Shown here: in pieces, positions 8,077-16,775 of the stretch
Layout of the letters: every line of letters starts with the position of its first letter
How positions within the stretch are numbered: position 1 is the first letter of the stretch
Source of the DNA: Bradyrhizobium canariense
GTDB taxonomy: Bacteria > Pseudomonadota > Alphaproteobacteria > Rhizobiales > Xanthobacteraceae
Reading direction: 5' to 3'
Length of the DNA: 64,000 bases
Assembly: GCF_018130465.1 (NCBI RefSeq)
Contig: NZ_JAFCKJ010000002.1
Span: forward strand, 682,001-746,000
Made by a program: the position numbers and the translations under genes
The notes under the pieces: generated by a model
The model's database searches: none
What the model was told of the DNA's origin: nothing
The model's input: the letters and a program-made list of their open reading frames with translations, nothing else

Positions 8077-9288
8077 ATGAAATATCTGAAGTGGACGCTT
8101 GCGCTGGCCGCGAGCCTGATTGGCGGCGCGGCAAATGCCGAGATCTCGGATAATGTCGTGCGCGTCGGCGTGCTCAACGATATCTCCGGCATCTTCCAGG
8201 ACACCAACGGCATGGGCTCGGTCGAGGCCGCGCGCATGGCCGCTGAGGATTTCAACGGCGGCGGCAAAGGCATCAAGGTCGAGATCGTCTATGCCGATCA
8301 CCAGAACAAGGCCGACGTCGGCAATGCCATCGCGCGCAAATGGCTCGATGTCGAGGGCGTCGACGCCATCGTCGACGTGCCGAACTCGGCCGTTGGCCTC
8401 TCCATCAACACGCTGCTGCGCGACAGCCGCATGACGTTCCTGGCATCGTCCACCGCAAGCTCCGATCTCACCGGCAAGGCCTGCTCGCCCAACACCATCC
8501 AATGGGTCAACGACACCTGGGCGACCGGCAACACCACGGCTGCAGCGATGGTGTCGCGCGGCGGCAAGGAGTGGTATTTCCTCACGGTCGATTTCGCGCT
8601 CGGCAAGGGCATCGAGGCGGAAGCGCAGAAATACATCGAGGCCCATGGCGGCAAGGTGATCGGATCCAGCAAGCATCCGCTCGGCACGTCCGACTTCGCC
8701 TCCTTCCTGTTGCAGGCGCAGAGCTCGAAGGCGCAGGTGATCGGGCTCGCCAATGCCGGTGGCGACACCATCAACGCGGTGAAGCAGGCCGCCGAGTTCG
8801 GCATCCAGCAGGGCGGACAAAAGCTCGTCGCCTTCCTGCTCTTCATCAACGACGTCCACGGCATGGGCATCAAGGTCGCCCAGGGCCTCCAGCTCATGGA
8901 AGCCTTCTACTGGGACATGAACGACGACACCCGCGCCTTCGCCAAGCGGTTCGCCGCGCGGCCCGGCATGAACGGCAAGATGCCGAGCGGCAACCAGGCC
9001 GGGGTCTATGCGTCCACGCTCGCTTATCTCAACGCGGTCGCCGCGACCGGCAGCGACAATGCCAAGGACGCCGTGCCCGAGATGAAGAAGTTCAGGGGCA
9101 AGGACAAACTGTTCGGCGACACCACGATCCGCCAGGACGGCCGCGTCGTGCATCCGATGTATCTGTTCGAGGTGAAGAAGCCGGAGGAGTCGAAATATCC
9201 GTACGACTATTACAAGCTGGTTTCGACCATTTCGGCGGAGCAGGCGTTTCGACCGCTGTCGGAGGGTGGGTGCGAGTTGGTGAAGTAG
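8077..9288 (+). CDS. Periplasmic solute-binding protein of an ABC transporter (HAAT/LivJ type)
   Basis: A 403-aa type I periplasmic binding protein. The signal peptide is MKYLKWTLALAASLIGGAANA and the mature part opens VVRVGVLNDISGIFQDTNG. The start at 8077 is chosen because it gives a clean signal peptide after AGGGGAGGG. Its place directly behind the P450 and ferredoxin suggests that it binds an aromatic acid, as several LivJ-like proteins of Rhodopseudomonas do; the ligand is inference. No permease lies beside it, so it must use permeases encoded elsewhere. Confidence 0.85.
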   Translation: MKYLKWTLALAASLIGGAANAEISDNVVRVGVLNDISGIFQDTNGMGSVEAARMAAEDFNGGGKGIKVEIVYADHQNKADVGNAIARKWLDVEGVDAIVDVPNSAVGLSINTLLRDSRMTFLASSTASSDLTGKACSPNTIQWVNDTWATGNTTAAAMVSRGGKEWYFLTVDFALGKGIEAEAQKYIEAHGGKVIGSSKHPLGTSDFASFLLQAQSSKAQVIGLANAGGDTINAVKQAAEFGIQQGGQKLVAFLLFINDVHGMGIKVAQGLQLMEAFYWDMNDDTRAFAKRFAARPGMNGKMPSGNQAGVYASTLAYLNAVAATGSDNAKDAVPEMKKFRGKDKLFGDTTIRQDGRVVHPMYLFEVKKPEESKYPYDYYKLVSTISAEQAFRPLSEGGCELVK

Positions 9289-9290
9289 TT

Positions 9291-9436
9291 CGTGCCCCGG
9301 ACGCAGTGCAGCGCTTAGCGCTGCGCTGCAGAGCCGGGGCCCATGACTGCTGAGTCCCATGACTGCTGAGTCCCATGACTCCTGGGTCCCGGCTCTGCGT
9401 CGCGTCATTTCATGCCGCGCCGCGTCCGGGACAAGA
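9291..9436. repeat. Palindromic intergenic repeat, family B, with an internal 16-nt triplication
   Basis: Same outer ends as the 5474-5607 element. Its middle carries CCCATGACTGCTGAGT at 9340-9355 and 9356-9371 and a variant CCCATGACTCCTGGGT at 9372-9387, a local tandem expansion absent from the other copies. It lies between convergent genes. Confidence 0.75.
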
Positions 9437-9447
9437 GAGGAGCGCCC

Positions 9448-10710
9448 CTACACCACCTTGCTGCTTCCCTGCGTGATCAGCCGCGCTGCGCGCTGGTCGC
9501 GGGCGTAGATCCAGAGCCAGCTCAGCGCGACGCTGAGGCGGTGGCGCAAGCCGATCAGGAAGTAGATGTGGGCGATACCCCAGATCCACCACGCGATGGT
9601 GCCGCGCAGCTTGATGCGGCCGAAGTCGATCACCGCGAGTCGCTTGCCGATCTGGGCGAGGCTGCCGGAGTGCTTGTAGCGGAACGGGCCGGTCGGCTCC
9701 TGGCGCAGCCGCGCCTTGATGGTCTCGGCCACGTGACGGCCCTGCTGCTTGGCGGCCGGCGCGATCCCTGGCACAGGCTTGCCATCCCAGGCGTTGATCA
9801 AAACGGTGTCGCCGATCGCAAAGATCTCGGGATGACCTGATACCGTGAGGTCGTCTTCGACCTGCACGCGCCCGGCGCGATCGGCCGGCGCGCCCAGCCA
9901 TTCGGCCGCGGGCGAGGCACGCACGCCGGCGGCCCAGATCCGGGTCTTTGCCTCGAGCAGCTTGCCGCCGAATACCACGCCCTCGCGATTGATCTCGGTG
10001 ACGGGCTGTCCCAGCACGACCTCGACGCCGATCTTTTCCAGCGAGGCCTGCGCGTAAGCCGAGAGGTCGTCGGCAAACCCTGCGAGCACGCGCGGCCCCG
10101 CCTCGATCAGCACCACGCGCGCCTTGGTCGTGTCGATGTTGCGGAAGTCGCCAGGCAAGGTGTGGTGCGCCATCTCGGCGATGGTGCCGGCGAGCTCGAC
10201 GCCGGTCGGACCCGCGCCGACGATGACGAAGGTCAGCCGCGCCGCGCGCTTGGCCGGATCGGTCTCGCGCTCGGCGCGTTCGAACGCCACCAGGATGTGA
10301 CGGCGCAGCGTGGTCCCGTCCTCCAGCGTCTTCAGGCCTGGCGCGAACTGCTCCCATTCGTCGTGGCCGAAATAGGCATGCCGTGCGCCGGTGGCGAGCA
10401 CCAGCGTGTCGTAAGGCACCTCGCTGCCGTCGTCGATCAGCACGCTGCGCCTGTCGGCATCGACGCCGCTGACGGTCGCAAACAGCGTCGTCACATCGCG
10501 CCGGTCGCGCATCAGGTGCCGGATCGGCCAGGCGATCTCGCTGGTGGCGAGCGAGGCGGTCGCGACCTGGTAGAGCAGCGGCTGGAACAGATGATGGTTG
10601 CGGCGGTCGATCAGCGTGATCTCGACCGGGCTGCCGGCGAGCCGGTAGGTCGTCTCCAGCCCGCCGAAGCCGGCTCCGACGATGACGACGCGATGCGGTG
10701 TCGTGGTCAT
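9448..10710 (-). CDS. ndh: Type II NADH:quinone dehydrogenase (NDH-2)
   Basis: A 420-aa single-subunit flavoprotein that passes electrons from NADH to membrane quinone without pumping protons. The FAD-binding motif is VVIVGAGFGGLET at residues 7-19 and the NADH-binding motif is VIVGAGPTGVELAG near residue 165. The C-terminal part (IKLRGTIAWWIWGIAHIYFLIGL) is hydrophobic and would attach it to the inner membrane, as in other NDH-2 proteins. It stands alone between two binding-protein genes on the other strand. Confidence 0.9.
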   Translation of the reverse strand: MTTTPHRVVIVGAGFGGLETTYRLAGSPVEITLIDRRNHHLFQPLLYQVATASLATSEIAWPIRHLMRDRRDVTTLFATVSGVDADRRSVLIDDGSEVPYDTLVLATGARHAYFGHDEWEQFAPGLKTLEDGTTLRRHILVAFERAERETDPAKRAARLTFVIVGAGPTGVELAGTIAEMAHHTLPGDFRNIDTTKARVVLIEAGPRVLAGFADDLSAYAQASLEKIGVEVVLGQPVTEINREGVVFGGKLLEAKTRIWAAGVRASPAAEWLGAPADRAGRVQVEDDLTVSGHPEIFAIGDTVLINAWDGKPVPGIAPAAKQQGRHVAETIKARLRQEPTGPFRYKHSGSLAQIGKRLAVIDFGRIKLRGTIAWWIWGIAHIYFLIGLRHRLSVALSWLWIYARDQRAARLITQGSSKVV

Positions 10711-11010
10711 GATGCGGCCCTCGAATCTCGCTGCTTCTCTCCCTCATTAAGTGCGGAAAGTGACCTGCGGTCCAATAGCCATCATCAATTGGGGAATAGG
10801 CGGCGCGTATCGAGGTCCGCGAAAAAGCGCCGCAGCCCTCGTCGAAGTGAGTAGAACTATATTTCTTGCCATTAACGCTTAGGGCGAATTATGGTGCAGG
10901 GCAGGCGCCGAGGCCATTGGCGGCTCGACGGATTTTGCGCTCTAAAGAGAAGACCCTGGGCGGCGATCACCCCGTTTCCGGGACAAAGAGAATTGAGGAG
11001 GGGAGTGGTT
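10711..11010. other. Intergenic region without a gene
   Basis: About 300 nt between ndh and the next binding-protein gene. A reading frame runs through its second half in phase with the binding protein but lacks coding character. I see no strong hairpin or clear operator. GAGGAGGGGAG near 10995 is the ribosome-binding site of the following gene. Confidence 0.5.
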
Positions 11011-12183
11011 ATGAGGACAGCATTCTGGCTGGCGGGCGCGGCCGCGCTTGTGCTGGCAAGCCCGGCATCCGCCGGCGACACCATCAAGATCGGCTTCGTT
11101 TCGACCTTCAGCGGCCCGACCGCCGTGATCGGCAACGACATGCGCAACTCGTTCGAGCTCGCGCTGGACCACATCGGCCGCAAGATGGACGGCAAGCCGG
11201 TCGAGGTGATCTACGAGGATGACGGGCAGAAGCCCGACGTCGGCAAGCAGAAGACCGAGAAGCTGGTGCAGTCCGACAAGGTCGATTTCATCGTCGGCTA
11301 CATCTGGTCGAACGTGCTGCTGGCCTCGCTCAAGACCGCGGTGGATTCCCAGACGTTCCTGATCTCGGCCAATGCCGGTCCGTCGCAGCTCGCGGGCGAT
11401 CTCTGCTCGCCCTACGTGTTCTCGACCTCCTGGCAGAACGACCAGACGCCGGCCGCGATGGGTCTCTACATGAACCAGAAGGGCGTCAAGAGCGTGTTCC
11501 TGATCGGCCCGAACTACGCCGCTGGCAAAGACATGCTCGCGGGCGTGAAGAGCACGTTCAAGGGCGAGGTCAAGGGCGAGGAATACACGGTCTGGCCGAG
11601 CCAGCTCGACTTCTCCGCCGAGCTTTCCAAGGCGCGCGCCTCGGGTGCCGAGTCGATCTTCGTGTTCTATCCCGGTGCGGCCGGCGTGCAGTTCCTCAAC
11701 CAATATGCCCAGGCCGGGCTGAAGGGCACGATGCCGCTCTACACGGCTTTCACCGTCGACGAGCTGTCGCTGCCGCTCCAGAAGGAGAACGCGCTCGGGG
11801 TTCCCGGCGCGCAGGAGTGGGTGAATGATCTGCCCAACGAGCAGAACAAGCGCTTCGTCGCCGACTACCGCAAGAAGTACACTGGCCTGCGCCCGACCTA
11901 TTACGGCGCGCAAGCCTACGACGCGGCCCAGCTCATCAACAGCGCGGTGGTCGCGGTGAAGGGCGACACCAGCAAGAAGGACGCGATGAAGGCCGAGATG
12001 GAGAAGGCCAACTTCAAGTCGCTGCGCGGTCCCTTCAAGTACGGCAAGAACCACATCCCGGTGCAGAGCTTCTACCTCCAGGACGTGGTCAAGGATGGCG
12101 AAGGCCAGCTCTCGCTGAAGACGGTCGCGACAATCGTCGAGAACGACCAGGATCGCTTCCACGACAAGTGCCAGATGAAGTGA
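11011..12183 (+). CDS. Periplasmic solute-binding protein (HAAT type)
   Basis: A 390-aa secreted binding protein with signal peptide MRTAFWLAGAAALVLASPASA and the mature start DTIKIGFVSTFSGPTAVIG. The whole type I fold is present up to FHDKCQMK. The start at 11011 follows GAGGAGGGGAG. It is an orphan binding protein that faces the quinate/shikimate operon tail to tail. Relatives bind aromatic or branched-chain acids; the substrate cannot be read from the sequence. Confidence 0.85.
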   Translation: MRTAFWLAGAAALVLASPASAGDTIKIGFVSTFSGPTAVIGNDMRNSFELALDHIGRKMDGKPVEVIYEDDGQKPDVGKQKTEKLVQSDKVDFIVGYIWSNVLLASLKTAVDSQTFLISANAGPSQLAGDLCSPYVFSTSWQNDQTPAAMGLYMNQKGVKSVFLIGPNYAAGKDMLAGVKSTFKGEVKGEEYTVWPSQLDFSAELSKARASGAESIFVFYPGAAGVQFLNQYAQAGLKGTMPLYTAFTVDELSLPLQKENALGVPGAQEWVNDLPNEQNKRFVADYRKKYTGLRPTYYGAQAYDAAQLINSAVVAVKGDTSKKDAMKAEMEKANFKSLRGPFKYGKNHIPVQSFYLQDVVKDGEGQLSLKTVATIVENDQDRFHDKCQMK

Positions 12184-12207
12184 GTTGAGCTAGCCACAAG
12201 CAAGATG

Positions 12208-12349
12208 CCCCTTCTCCCCTTGTGGGAGAAGGTGGCGCGAAGCGCCGGATGAGGGGTTGTTTCCGCAAAGCGAAGTCTATCGAGTTCGCGCCCCTCACCC
12301 GTCTCGCCGCCTTGCGGCGAGCCACCCTCTCCCACAAGGGGAGAGGGAA
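12208..12349. repeat. Palindromic intergenic repeat, family C
   Basis: CCCCTTCTCCCCTTGTGGGAG on the left faces CTCTCCCACAAGGGGAGAGGG on the right, with inner GGTGGCGCGAAGCGCC and CGCCGCCTTGCGGCG hairpins. It separates two convergent genes and may work as a bidirectional terminator. Confidence 0.75.
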
Positions 12350-12359
12350 GAAGAGGCAC

Positions 12360-14231
12360 CTACACCCGCGGCATGCTCGTTGGCCGCACTTCGCGTGACT
12401 GCGCCGCAAGCCTGATGCCGGCATTGGCCGCGCCAAAGCCCTGATAATCCCTTCGCTCGACGATCTCGAAGAAGAAGCGCTCGTCGAAGATGTGGGTGTA
12501 GACCTGGAAGAACTCGCCGTCGCCTTCGCGATCGTAGAGAATATGGTTGGCGCGCAGCTGCGCCATCAGCTCGGGTGCGAGGTCGTATTTGGCTTCGATG
12601 TCGTCGTAGTAATTATCCGGGATATCCAGGAAGTCCGCGCCGCGCTTGCGCATCTCCGCGACCGTCGCAAAAATGTCCCGGCAGGAGAACGCGACGTGCT
12701 GCACGCCCGAGCCGAAAAACTCCGAGATGAAACGGGCCGGCAGCGTGCGGTTGGCGGATGAGCCGTTGAGCACGAAGCGTAGGCTCTGGTCGCCGTTGAT
12801 GACGGCCTGGCTTTGCACGAGGCCTCTGGGATCGGCGATCTCCATCTGCGGCAGCCGCTTGAGGTCGAGGATGCCGGTGTAGAACAGCAGCCAGGACAGC
12901 ATCTCGTCATACGGCATCGACTGCGCGATGTGATCAACGGCCAGCAGGGCGTCTGCTCCGGCGTCGCTCGGGACCTGTTCGAAATCCGTGTCCCAGTTCT
13001 TGCCGGCTTGGTCGAGAAAATACAGCAGGCTGCCGCCGACGCCGTGAATCGCGGGAATCTCGAGTTCGCCCGGCCCGACCGGCTGGTAGAAGGTGCGCGT
13101 CTTCAGTGTCTCGGCGCGCTGCATGGCGAGGCCGGCATTGTCGACATCGAGCGCGATGGCGCAGACGCCGGGGCCATGGGTCACGTAGTGCGAGTGCGCG
13201 AAGCCGTCGGTCTCGGAATTGACGACGAGCTCGACCTTGCCTTGCGACCAGCGCTCCACCGCCTTGCTGCGATGCCTGCCGGTCTTGCGGAAACCGAGCT
13301 GTGCGAGCAGGCGGGCGAGCTCGCCGGCCTTGGTCTCGTTGACGGCAAACTCGATGAATCCCGTGCCGCGACTTTTGGCCTTCGGCGCCAGGGGCTCGCG
13401 GATGAGCTTTGGCCAATCCGGCGCAAGCTGGTCCTCCAGCAGGATCAGCGAACGCAGGCCGTCGACCGCGGTCTGCACGGCCGAGCCGGCGCGGAATTGG
13501 TCGTTGAAGATCTCCAGCGACAGCGGCCCGGCATAGCCGGTTGCCGCGATCGCCGCCATGAACTCACCGACCGGCAGATCGCCCTGGCCGGGGAAGGAGC
13601 GGAAGTGCCGGCTCCACGACAAGATGTCGAGCTCGAGCTTCGGCGCGTCCGCAAGCTGGACCAGAAAGATCTTGTCGCCGGGGATCGAGGCCATCGCGCG
13701 GACCGGAAAGCCGGGGGCGAGTGCGTGAAAGCTGTCGAGAATGACGCCGATCGCGGGGTGATCGGCGCGCCGCACGATCTCCCAGGCGTCGCGGTAGTCG
13801 TTGACGTGGCGTCCCCAGGCCAATGCCTCGTAGCCAACGCGCAAAGACCGTTTGGCCGCGCGCTCGCCAAGCTCGCGAAAATCATCCGCGGCGCGGTCGA
13901 TGCCGCCGAGCGAGCTGGGGGACACGTTGGAGCAGATCAGCAGCAGATCGGTGCCGAGCTCCTGCATCAGGTCGAACTTGCGTTCGGCGCGGGCAAAATT
14001 GCGTGCGCGCTGCGGCTCCGGCATGCCCTCGAAATCGCGGAACGGCTGAAACGCGCAGATCTCGAGATTGAGGTCCTTGCAGAGATTTGCGATGTCGCGC
14101 GGGCCGGAACCGAACGATAGCAGGTCGTTCTCGAAGATCTCGACCGCCTCGAAGCCGGCGGCTGCGATGGCGCGAAGTTTTTCGTCCAGCGCGCCGGAGA
14201 GGGAAACGGTTGCGATCGAGCGCTTGTTCAT
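12360..14231 (-). CDS. quiC: 3-Dehydroshikimate dehydratase fused to a 4-hydroxyphenylpyruvate-dioxygenase-like domain (QuiC1 type)
   Basis: Converts 3-dehydroshikimate to protocatechuate, joining quinate/shikimate to the beta-ketoadipate pathway. The N-terminal TIM barrel (residues 1 to about 280) is of the sugar-phosphate-isomerase/epimerase type, with IFENDLLSFG, SNVSPSSLGG and ILDSFHA. The C-terminal VOC part (about 290-600) resembles HPPD and keeps plausible metal ligands in DHIAQSM, VQHVAFSC and FFFEIVERRD. The 623-aa length fits the two-domain QuiC1 enzymes known from Pseudomonas. It is the last gene of the leftward operon, overlapping the preceding gene by 4 nt (ATGA). Confidence 0.88.
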   Translation of the reverse strand: MNKRSIATVSLSGALDEKLRAIAAAGFEAVEIFENDLLSFGSGPRDIANLCKDLNLEICAFQPFRDFEGMPEPQRARNFARAERKFDLMQELGTDLLLICSNVSPSSLGGIDRAADDFRELGERAAKRSLRVGYEALAWGRHVNDYRDAWEIVRRADHPAIGVILDSFHALAPGFPVRAMASIPGDKIFLVQLADAPKLELDILSWSRHFRSFPGQGDLPVGEFMAAIAATGYAGPLSLEIFNDQFRAGSAVQTAVDGLRSLILLEDQLAPDWPKLIREPLAPKAKSRGTGFIEFAVNETKAGELARLLAQLGFRKTGRHRSKAVERWSQGKVELVVNSETDGFAHSHYVTHGPGVCAIALDVDNAGLAMQRAETLKTRTFYQPVGPGELEIPAIHGVGGSLLYFLDQAGKNWDTDFEQVPSDAGADALLAVDHIAQSMPYDEMLSWLLFYTGILDLKRLPQMEIADPRGLVQSQAVINGDQSLRFVLNGSSANRTLPARFISEFFGSGVQHVAFSCRDIFATVAEMRKRGADFLDIPDNYYDDIEAKYDLAPELMAQLRANHILYDREGDGEFFQVYTHIFDERFFFEIVERRDYQGFGAANAGIRLAAQSREVRPTSMPRV

Positions 14232-15286
14232 GCTGCCTGCTCCATGATTTGGCCCGGCGATATCTTTTGGCCCGTGCGTGCCGCTTCGCTGACAGCTTCG
14301 ACGACCGCAAGTGTGCCCATTGCGTCTTCGACCGCGATCAGTGGCTGTTCATGGCCCGCGATCACGGCCAGGAAATGCCGGAGCTGTTCGGCCAACGGAT
14401 CGAATGCCGGCGGCGTGATGGTCTCGCGCGACAGCGGTGCATGCCAGCCGGGCTCTCGCGCGTAGGACCAAAGCTCCATATTCGGCACGGACAGCGAGCC
14501 CGCGGTGCCGGAGAGGATGTAACAGGGCTGATCCCGCTTCGGGTACGCAGCGTTCTCGCCCGAGGTCAGCTCCCAGCTCCATGGCGCCGGCGTTGCGTCC
14601 GACACGGTCGCCGTTCCCAGTGCGCCGTTGGCGAAGCGCAGCAGCAACGCGGCGGTGTCCTCGACAGCGAAACCGCGAACCTTGTTCGACGTCAACGCCT
14701 GCACCTCGATGATCTCGCCGCAGATGAATCGGAGATTGTCGATGTCGTGGATCAGGTTGATGAGCAGCGGGCCGCCGCCATGCTCGCGCCGCCACGCCAC
14801 ATCGAAGTAATCGTCGGGCTTCTTCAGGAGCCACAGTCCGACCACAGCCGTGAGTTGGCCGAGCTTGCCGGTCGCCAGCGTCTCGCGTGCGGCCTTGATG
14901 ATCGGATTGTGCCGGCGGTGATGGCCGACCAGCATCGGTACGCCGGTCCGCCTGATCGCCGCGCACAGGCGCTGCGCGGCCGCGACCGTATCGGTCACCG
15001 GCTTCTCGATCAGCGCGGGCACGCCGGCTTGGGCGCAGTCGACCGCCATCTGGAAGTGCAGCGCGTTCGGTGAGGCGATGATCAGGCCATCAGGCTTTTC
15101 TTGCGCCAGCAGCGTGCGGTGATCCGAATGCCAGGGTGTGGTGCGCGTCTGCGCGAACTCTTTTGCGGCAGGCGAGGGGTCAGCGATGCCCGCCAGCACG
15201 CATTCCGGCGAAGCGTCGATCAATTCGATATGGCGGCGACCGATCAGGCCGGCGCCGGCAACGGCGATGCGCCTTGGCGCGCTCAT
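14228..15286 (-). CDS. Gfo/Idh/MocA-family NAD(P)-dependent oxidoreductase
   Basis: A 352-aa dehydrogenase. The Rossmann nucleotide site is IAVAGAGLIGRRH at residues 7-19, the family EKP motif is at VPALIEKPV (about residue 95), and the substrate side has GGGPLLINLIHDIDNL with the conserved catalytic His region. It overlaps the ATPase gene upstream and quiC downstream by 4 nt each, so it belongs to the same operon. A role as an additional quinate or shikimate dehydrogenase is a reasonable inference; the exact substrate is not visible. Confidence 0.85.
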   Translation of the reverse strand: MSAPRRIAVAGAGLIGRRHIELIDASPECVLAGIADPSPAAKEFAQTRTTPWHSDHRTLLAQEKPDGLIIASPNALHFQMAVDCAQAGVPALIEKPVTDTVAAAQRLCAAIRRTGVPMLVGHHRRHNPIIKAARETLATGKLGQLTAVVGLWLLKKPDDYFDVAWRREHGGGPLLINLIHDIDNLRFICGEIIEVQALTSNKVRGFAVEDTAALLLRFANGALGTATVSDATPAPWSWELTSGENAAYPKRDQPCYILSGTAGSLSVPNMELWSYAREPGWHAPLSRETITPPAFDPLAEQLRHFLAVIAGHEQPLIAVEDAMGTLAVVEAVSEAARTGQKISPGQIMEQAA

Positions 15287-16020
15287 GCCGCGCTCTCCTC
15301 CATGGCGCCGCCGAGGAAGAGCTGGCCGATCCGCGGGTCGTTCAGGATGCGCTCCGCCTTGTCGACCATGCGGGTCTGGCCGAGCTCGAGCACGATGCCG
15401 ATGTCGGAAATCTCCAGCGCCGAGCGTGCGTTCTGCTCGATCATCAGAATGGTGACGCCACGGTCGCGCAGGGATTTCAGGATGTCGAAAGTCTGCTGCA
15501 CCATCAGCGGCGACAGGCCGATCGAGGGCTCGTCGATCAGCACGAGCTTTGGTTCGAGCAGCAGCGAGCGCGCGATTTCGAGCTGTTTCTGCTCGCCGCC
15601 GGACAGCGTGGAGGCCTGCTGCGTCGATTTCCGCCGCAGCGCCGGGAACAGGTCGAGCGCGGCCTCGATCCGGCTCTGCAGGTCGATGCCCTTGCCGGCG
15701 GAGACGCCGCCAAGCTCGACATTGTGGCGTACCGACAGTTCGGGAAAGATGTTGCGGCCCTGCGGCACGTAGCAGATGCCGGCATTGAGCAGCGCGCGCT
15801 GGCTCAAATTGGTGACGTCGCGGCCCGCGAAGCTGATCTTGCCCTCGCGCAGCTTGAGCAGGCCGAAGATCGCCTTGAACACGGTGGACTTGCCGGCGCC
15901 GTTCGGGCCGATGATGGTGGTGATGGTGGCCTGCGGCACGGCGAAGGTGGTGCCGTTCAGGATCGTCATCTTGCCGTAGCCGCCGACGAGATTGTGAACC
16001 GAGAGGATCGGATCGCTCAT
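15283..16020 (-). CDS. livF: ABC transporter ATP-binding protein, LivF type
   Basis: A 245-aa ATPase with Walker A GPNGAGKST, signature LSGGEQKQLE and Walker B LVLIDEPSIGLSP. The start at 16020 gives the usual LivF beginning (MSDPILSVHNLVGGYG); a longer in-frame extension overlaps livG and is not coding. It is part of a complete transporter whose other genes lie just upstream. Given the flanking catabolic genes it probably imports quinate, shikimate or a related hydroaromatic acid rather than branched-chain amino acids. Confidence 0.9.
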   Translation of the reverse strand: MSDPILSVHNLVGGYGKMTILNGTTFAVPQATITTIIGPNGAGKSTVFKAIFGLLKLREGKISFAGRDVTNLSQRALLNAGICYVPQGRNIFPELSVRHNVELGGVSAGKGIDLQSRIEAALDLFPALRRKSTQQASTLSGGEQKQLEIARSLLLEPKLVLIDEPSIGLSPLMVQQTFDILKSLRDRGVTILMIEQNARSALEISDIGIVLELGQTRMVDKAERILNDPRIGQLFLGGAMEESAA

Positions 16021-16031
16021 GATGGCTCTCC

Positions 16032-16775
16032 CTAGTGTCCGAGATAGGCTTCGATCACGGCAGGGTCCTTGCGGACCTCGTCGGGCCGTCCCATCGCCAG
16101 CACCTTGCCTTCCGCCATCACCATCACGCGCGAGCACAGCGACATCACGAATTCCATGTTGTGCTCGATCACGACGAAGGTGGCATTCTTCTCGCGGTTG
16201 ATCGCGACCAGGCGATCCTTCAGGTCCGCCAGCATCGACGGATTGACGCCGCCGGCGGGCTCGTCGAGCAGCACCAGCCGCGGTCCGCCCATGAAGGCCA
16301 TGGCGGCATCGAGCAGTTTTTGCTGGCCGTAGGAAAGTCCGCCGGCCGGCTCGTCGGCGAGATGATCGAGCTTGAAAAAGCCGATCATCTGGTTGGCGGC
16401 CTCCGTCAGTCCGGCATCGGAGCGGCCGACCAGGCGCGAGGCCATGCTGCCCTGGTGCTCCTGTCCCGCGAGGATCAGGTTCTCGCGCACCGAGAGTTTT
16501 GGAAACACCTGCAGGAGCTGAAACGTGCGGCTGACCCCGAGCTTGTTGAGCTCGGCGGGTCGCAAGCCCGTGACGACCTTGCCGTCGAGCTTGACCTCGC
16601 CGCCGCTCGGCGTGAGCTGGCCGAGGATGCAGTTGAACAGGGTCGACTTGCCGCAGCCGTTCGGGCCGATCAGGCCGAGGATCTCGCCCTCGCGGACGTC
16701 GAAAGAGACGCCGCCGACGGCGCTGATCCCGCCAAAATTCTTCTTGATGTCGGTGACCTCGAGGACCGCGCTCAT
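16032..16775 (-). CDS. livG: ABC transporter ATP-binding protein, LivG type
   Basis: A 247-aa ATPase beginning MSAVLEVTDIKKNFGG. Walker A is GPNGCGKST, the signature is LSYGQQKLLD and Walker B is LVLLDEPAGGVNP, which is the LivG pattern. It overlaps livM by 4 nt and is 11 nt from livF. A longer open frame continues upstream but is a frame shadow of livM. Confidence 0.9.
   Translation of the reverse strand: MSAVLEVTDIKKNFGGISAVGGVSFDVREGEILGLIGPNGCGKSTLFNCILGQLTPSGGEVKLDGKVVTGLRPAELNKLGVSRTFQLLQVFPKLSVRENLILAGQEHQGSMASRLVGRSDAGLTEAANQMIGFFKLDHLADEPAGGLSYGQQKLLDAAMAFMGGPRLVLLDEPAGGVNPSMLADLKDRLVAINREKNATFVVIEHNMEFVMSLCSRVMVMAEGKVLAMGRPDEVRKDPAVIEAYLGH

Noticed and set aside
12813-14120. 435-codon frame antisense to the dehydroshikimate dehydratase
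   Set aside because: Same cause; the minus-strand protein has recognisable TIM-barrel and VOC motifs along its whole length.
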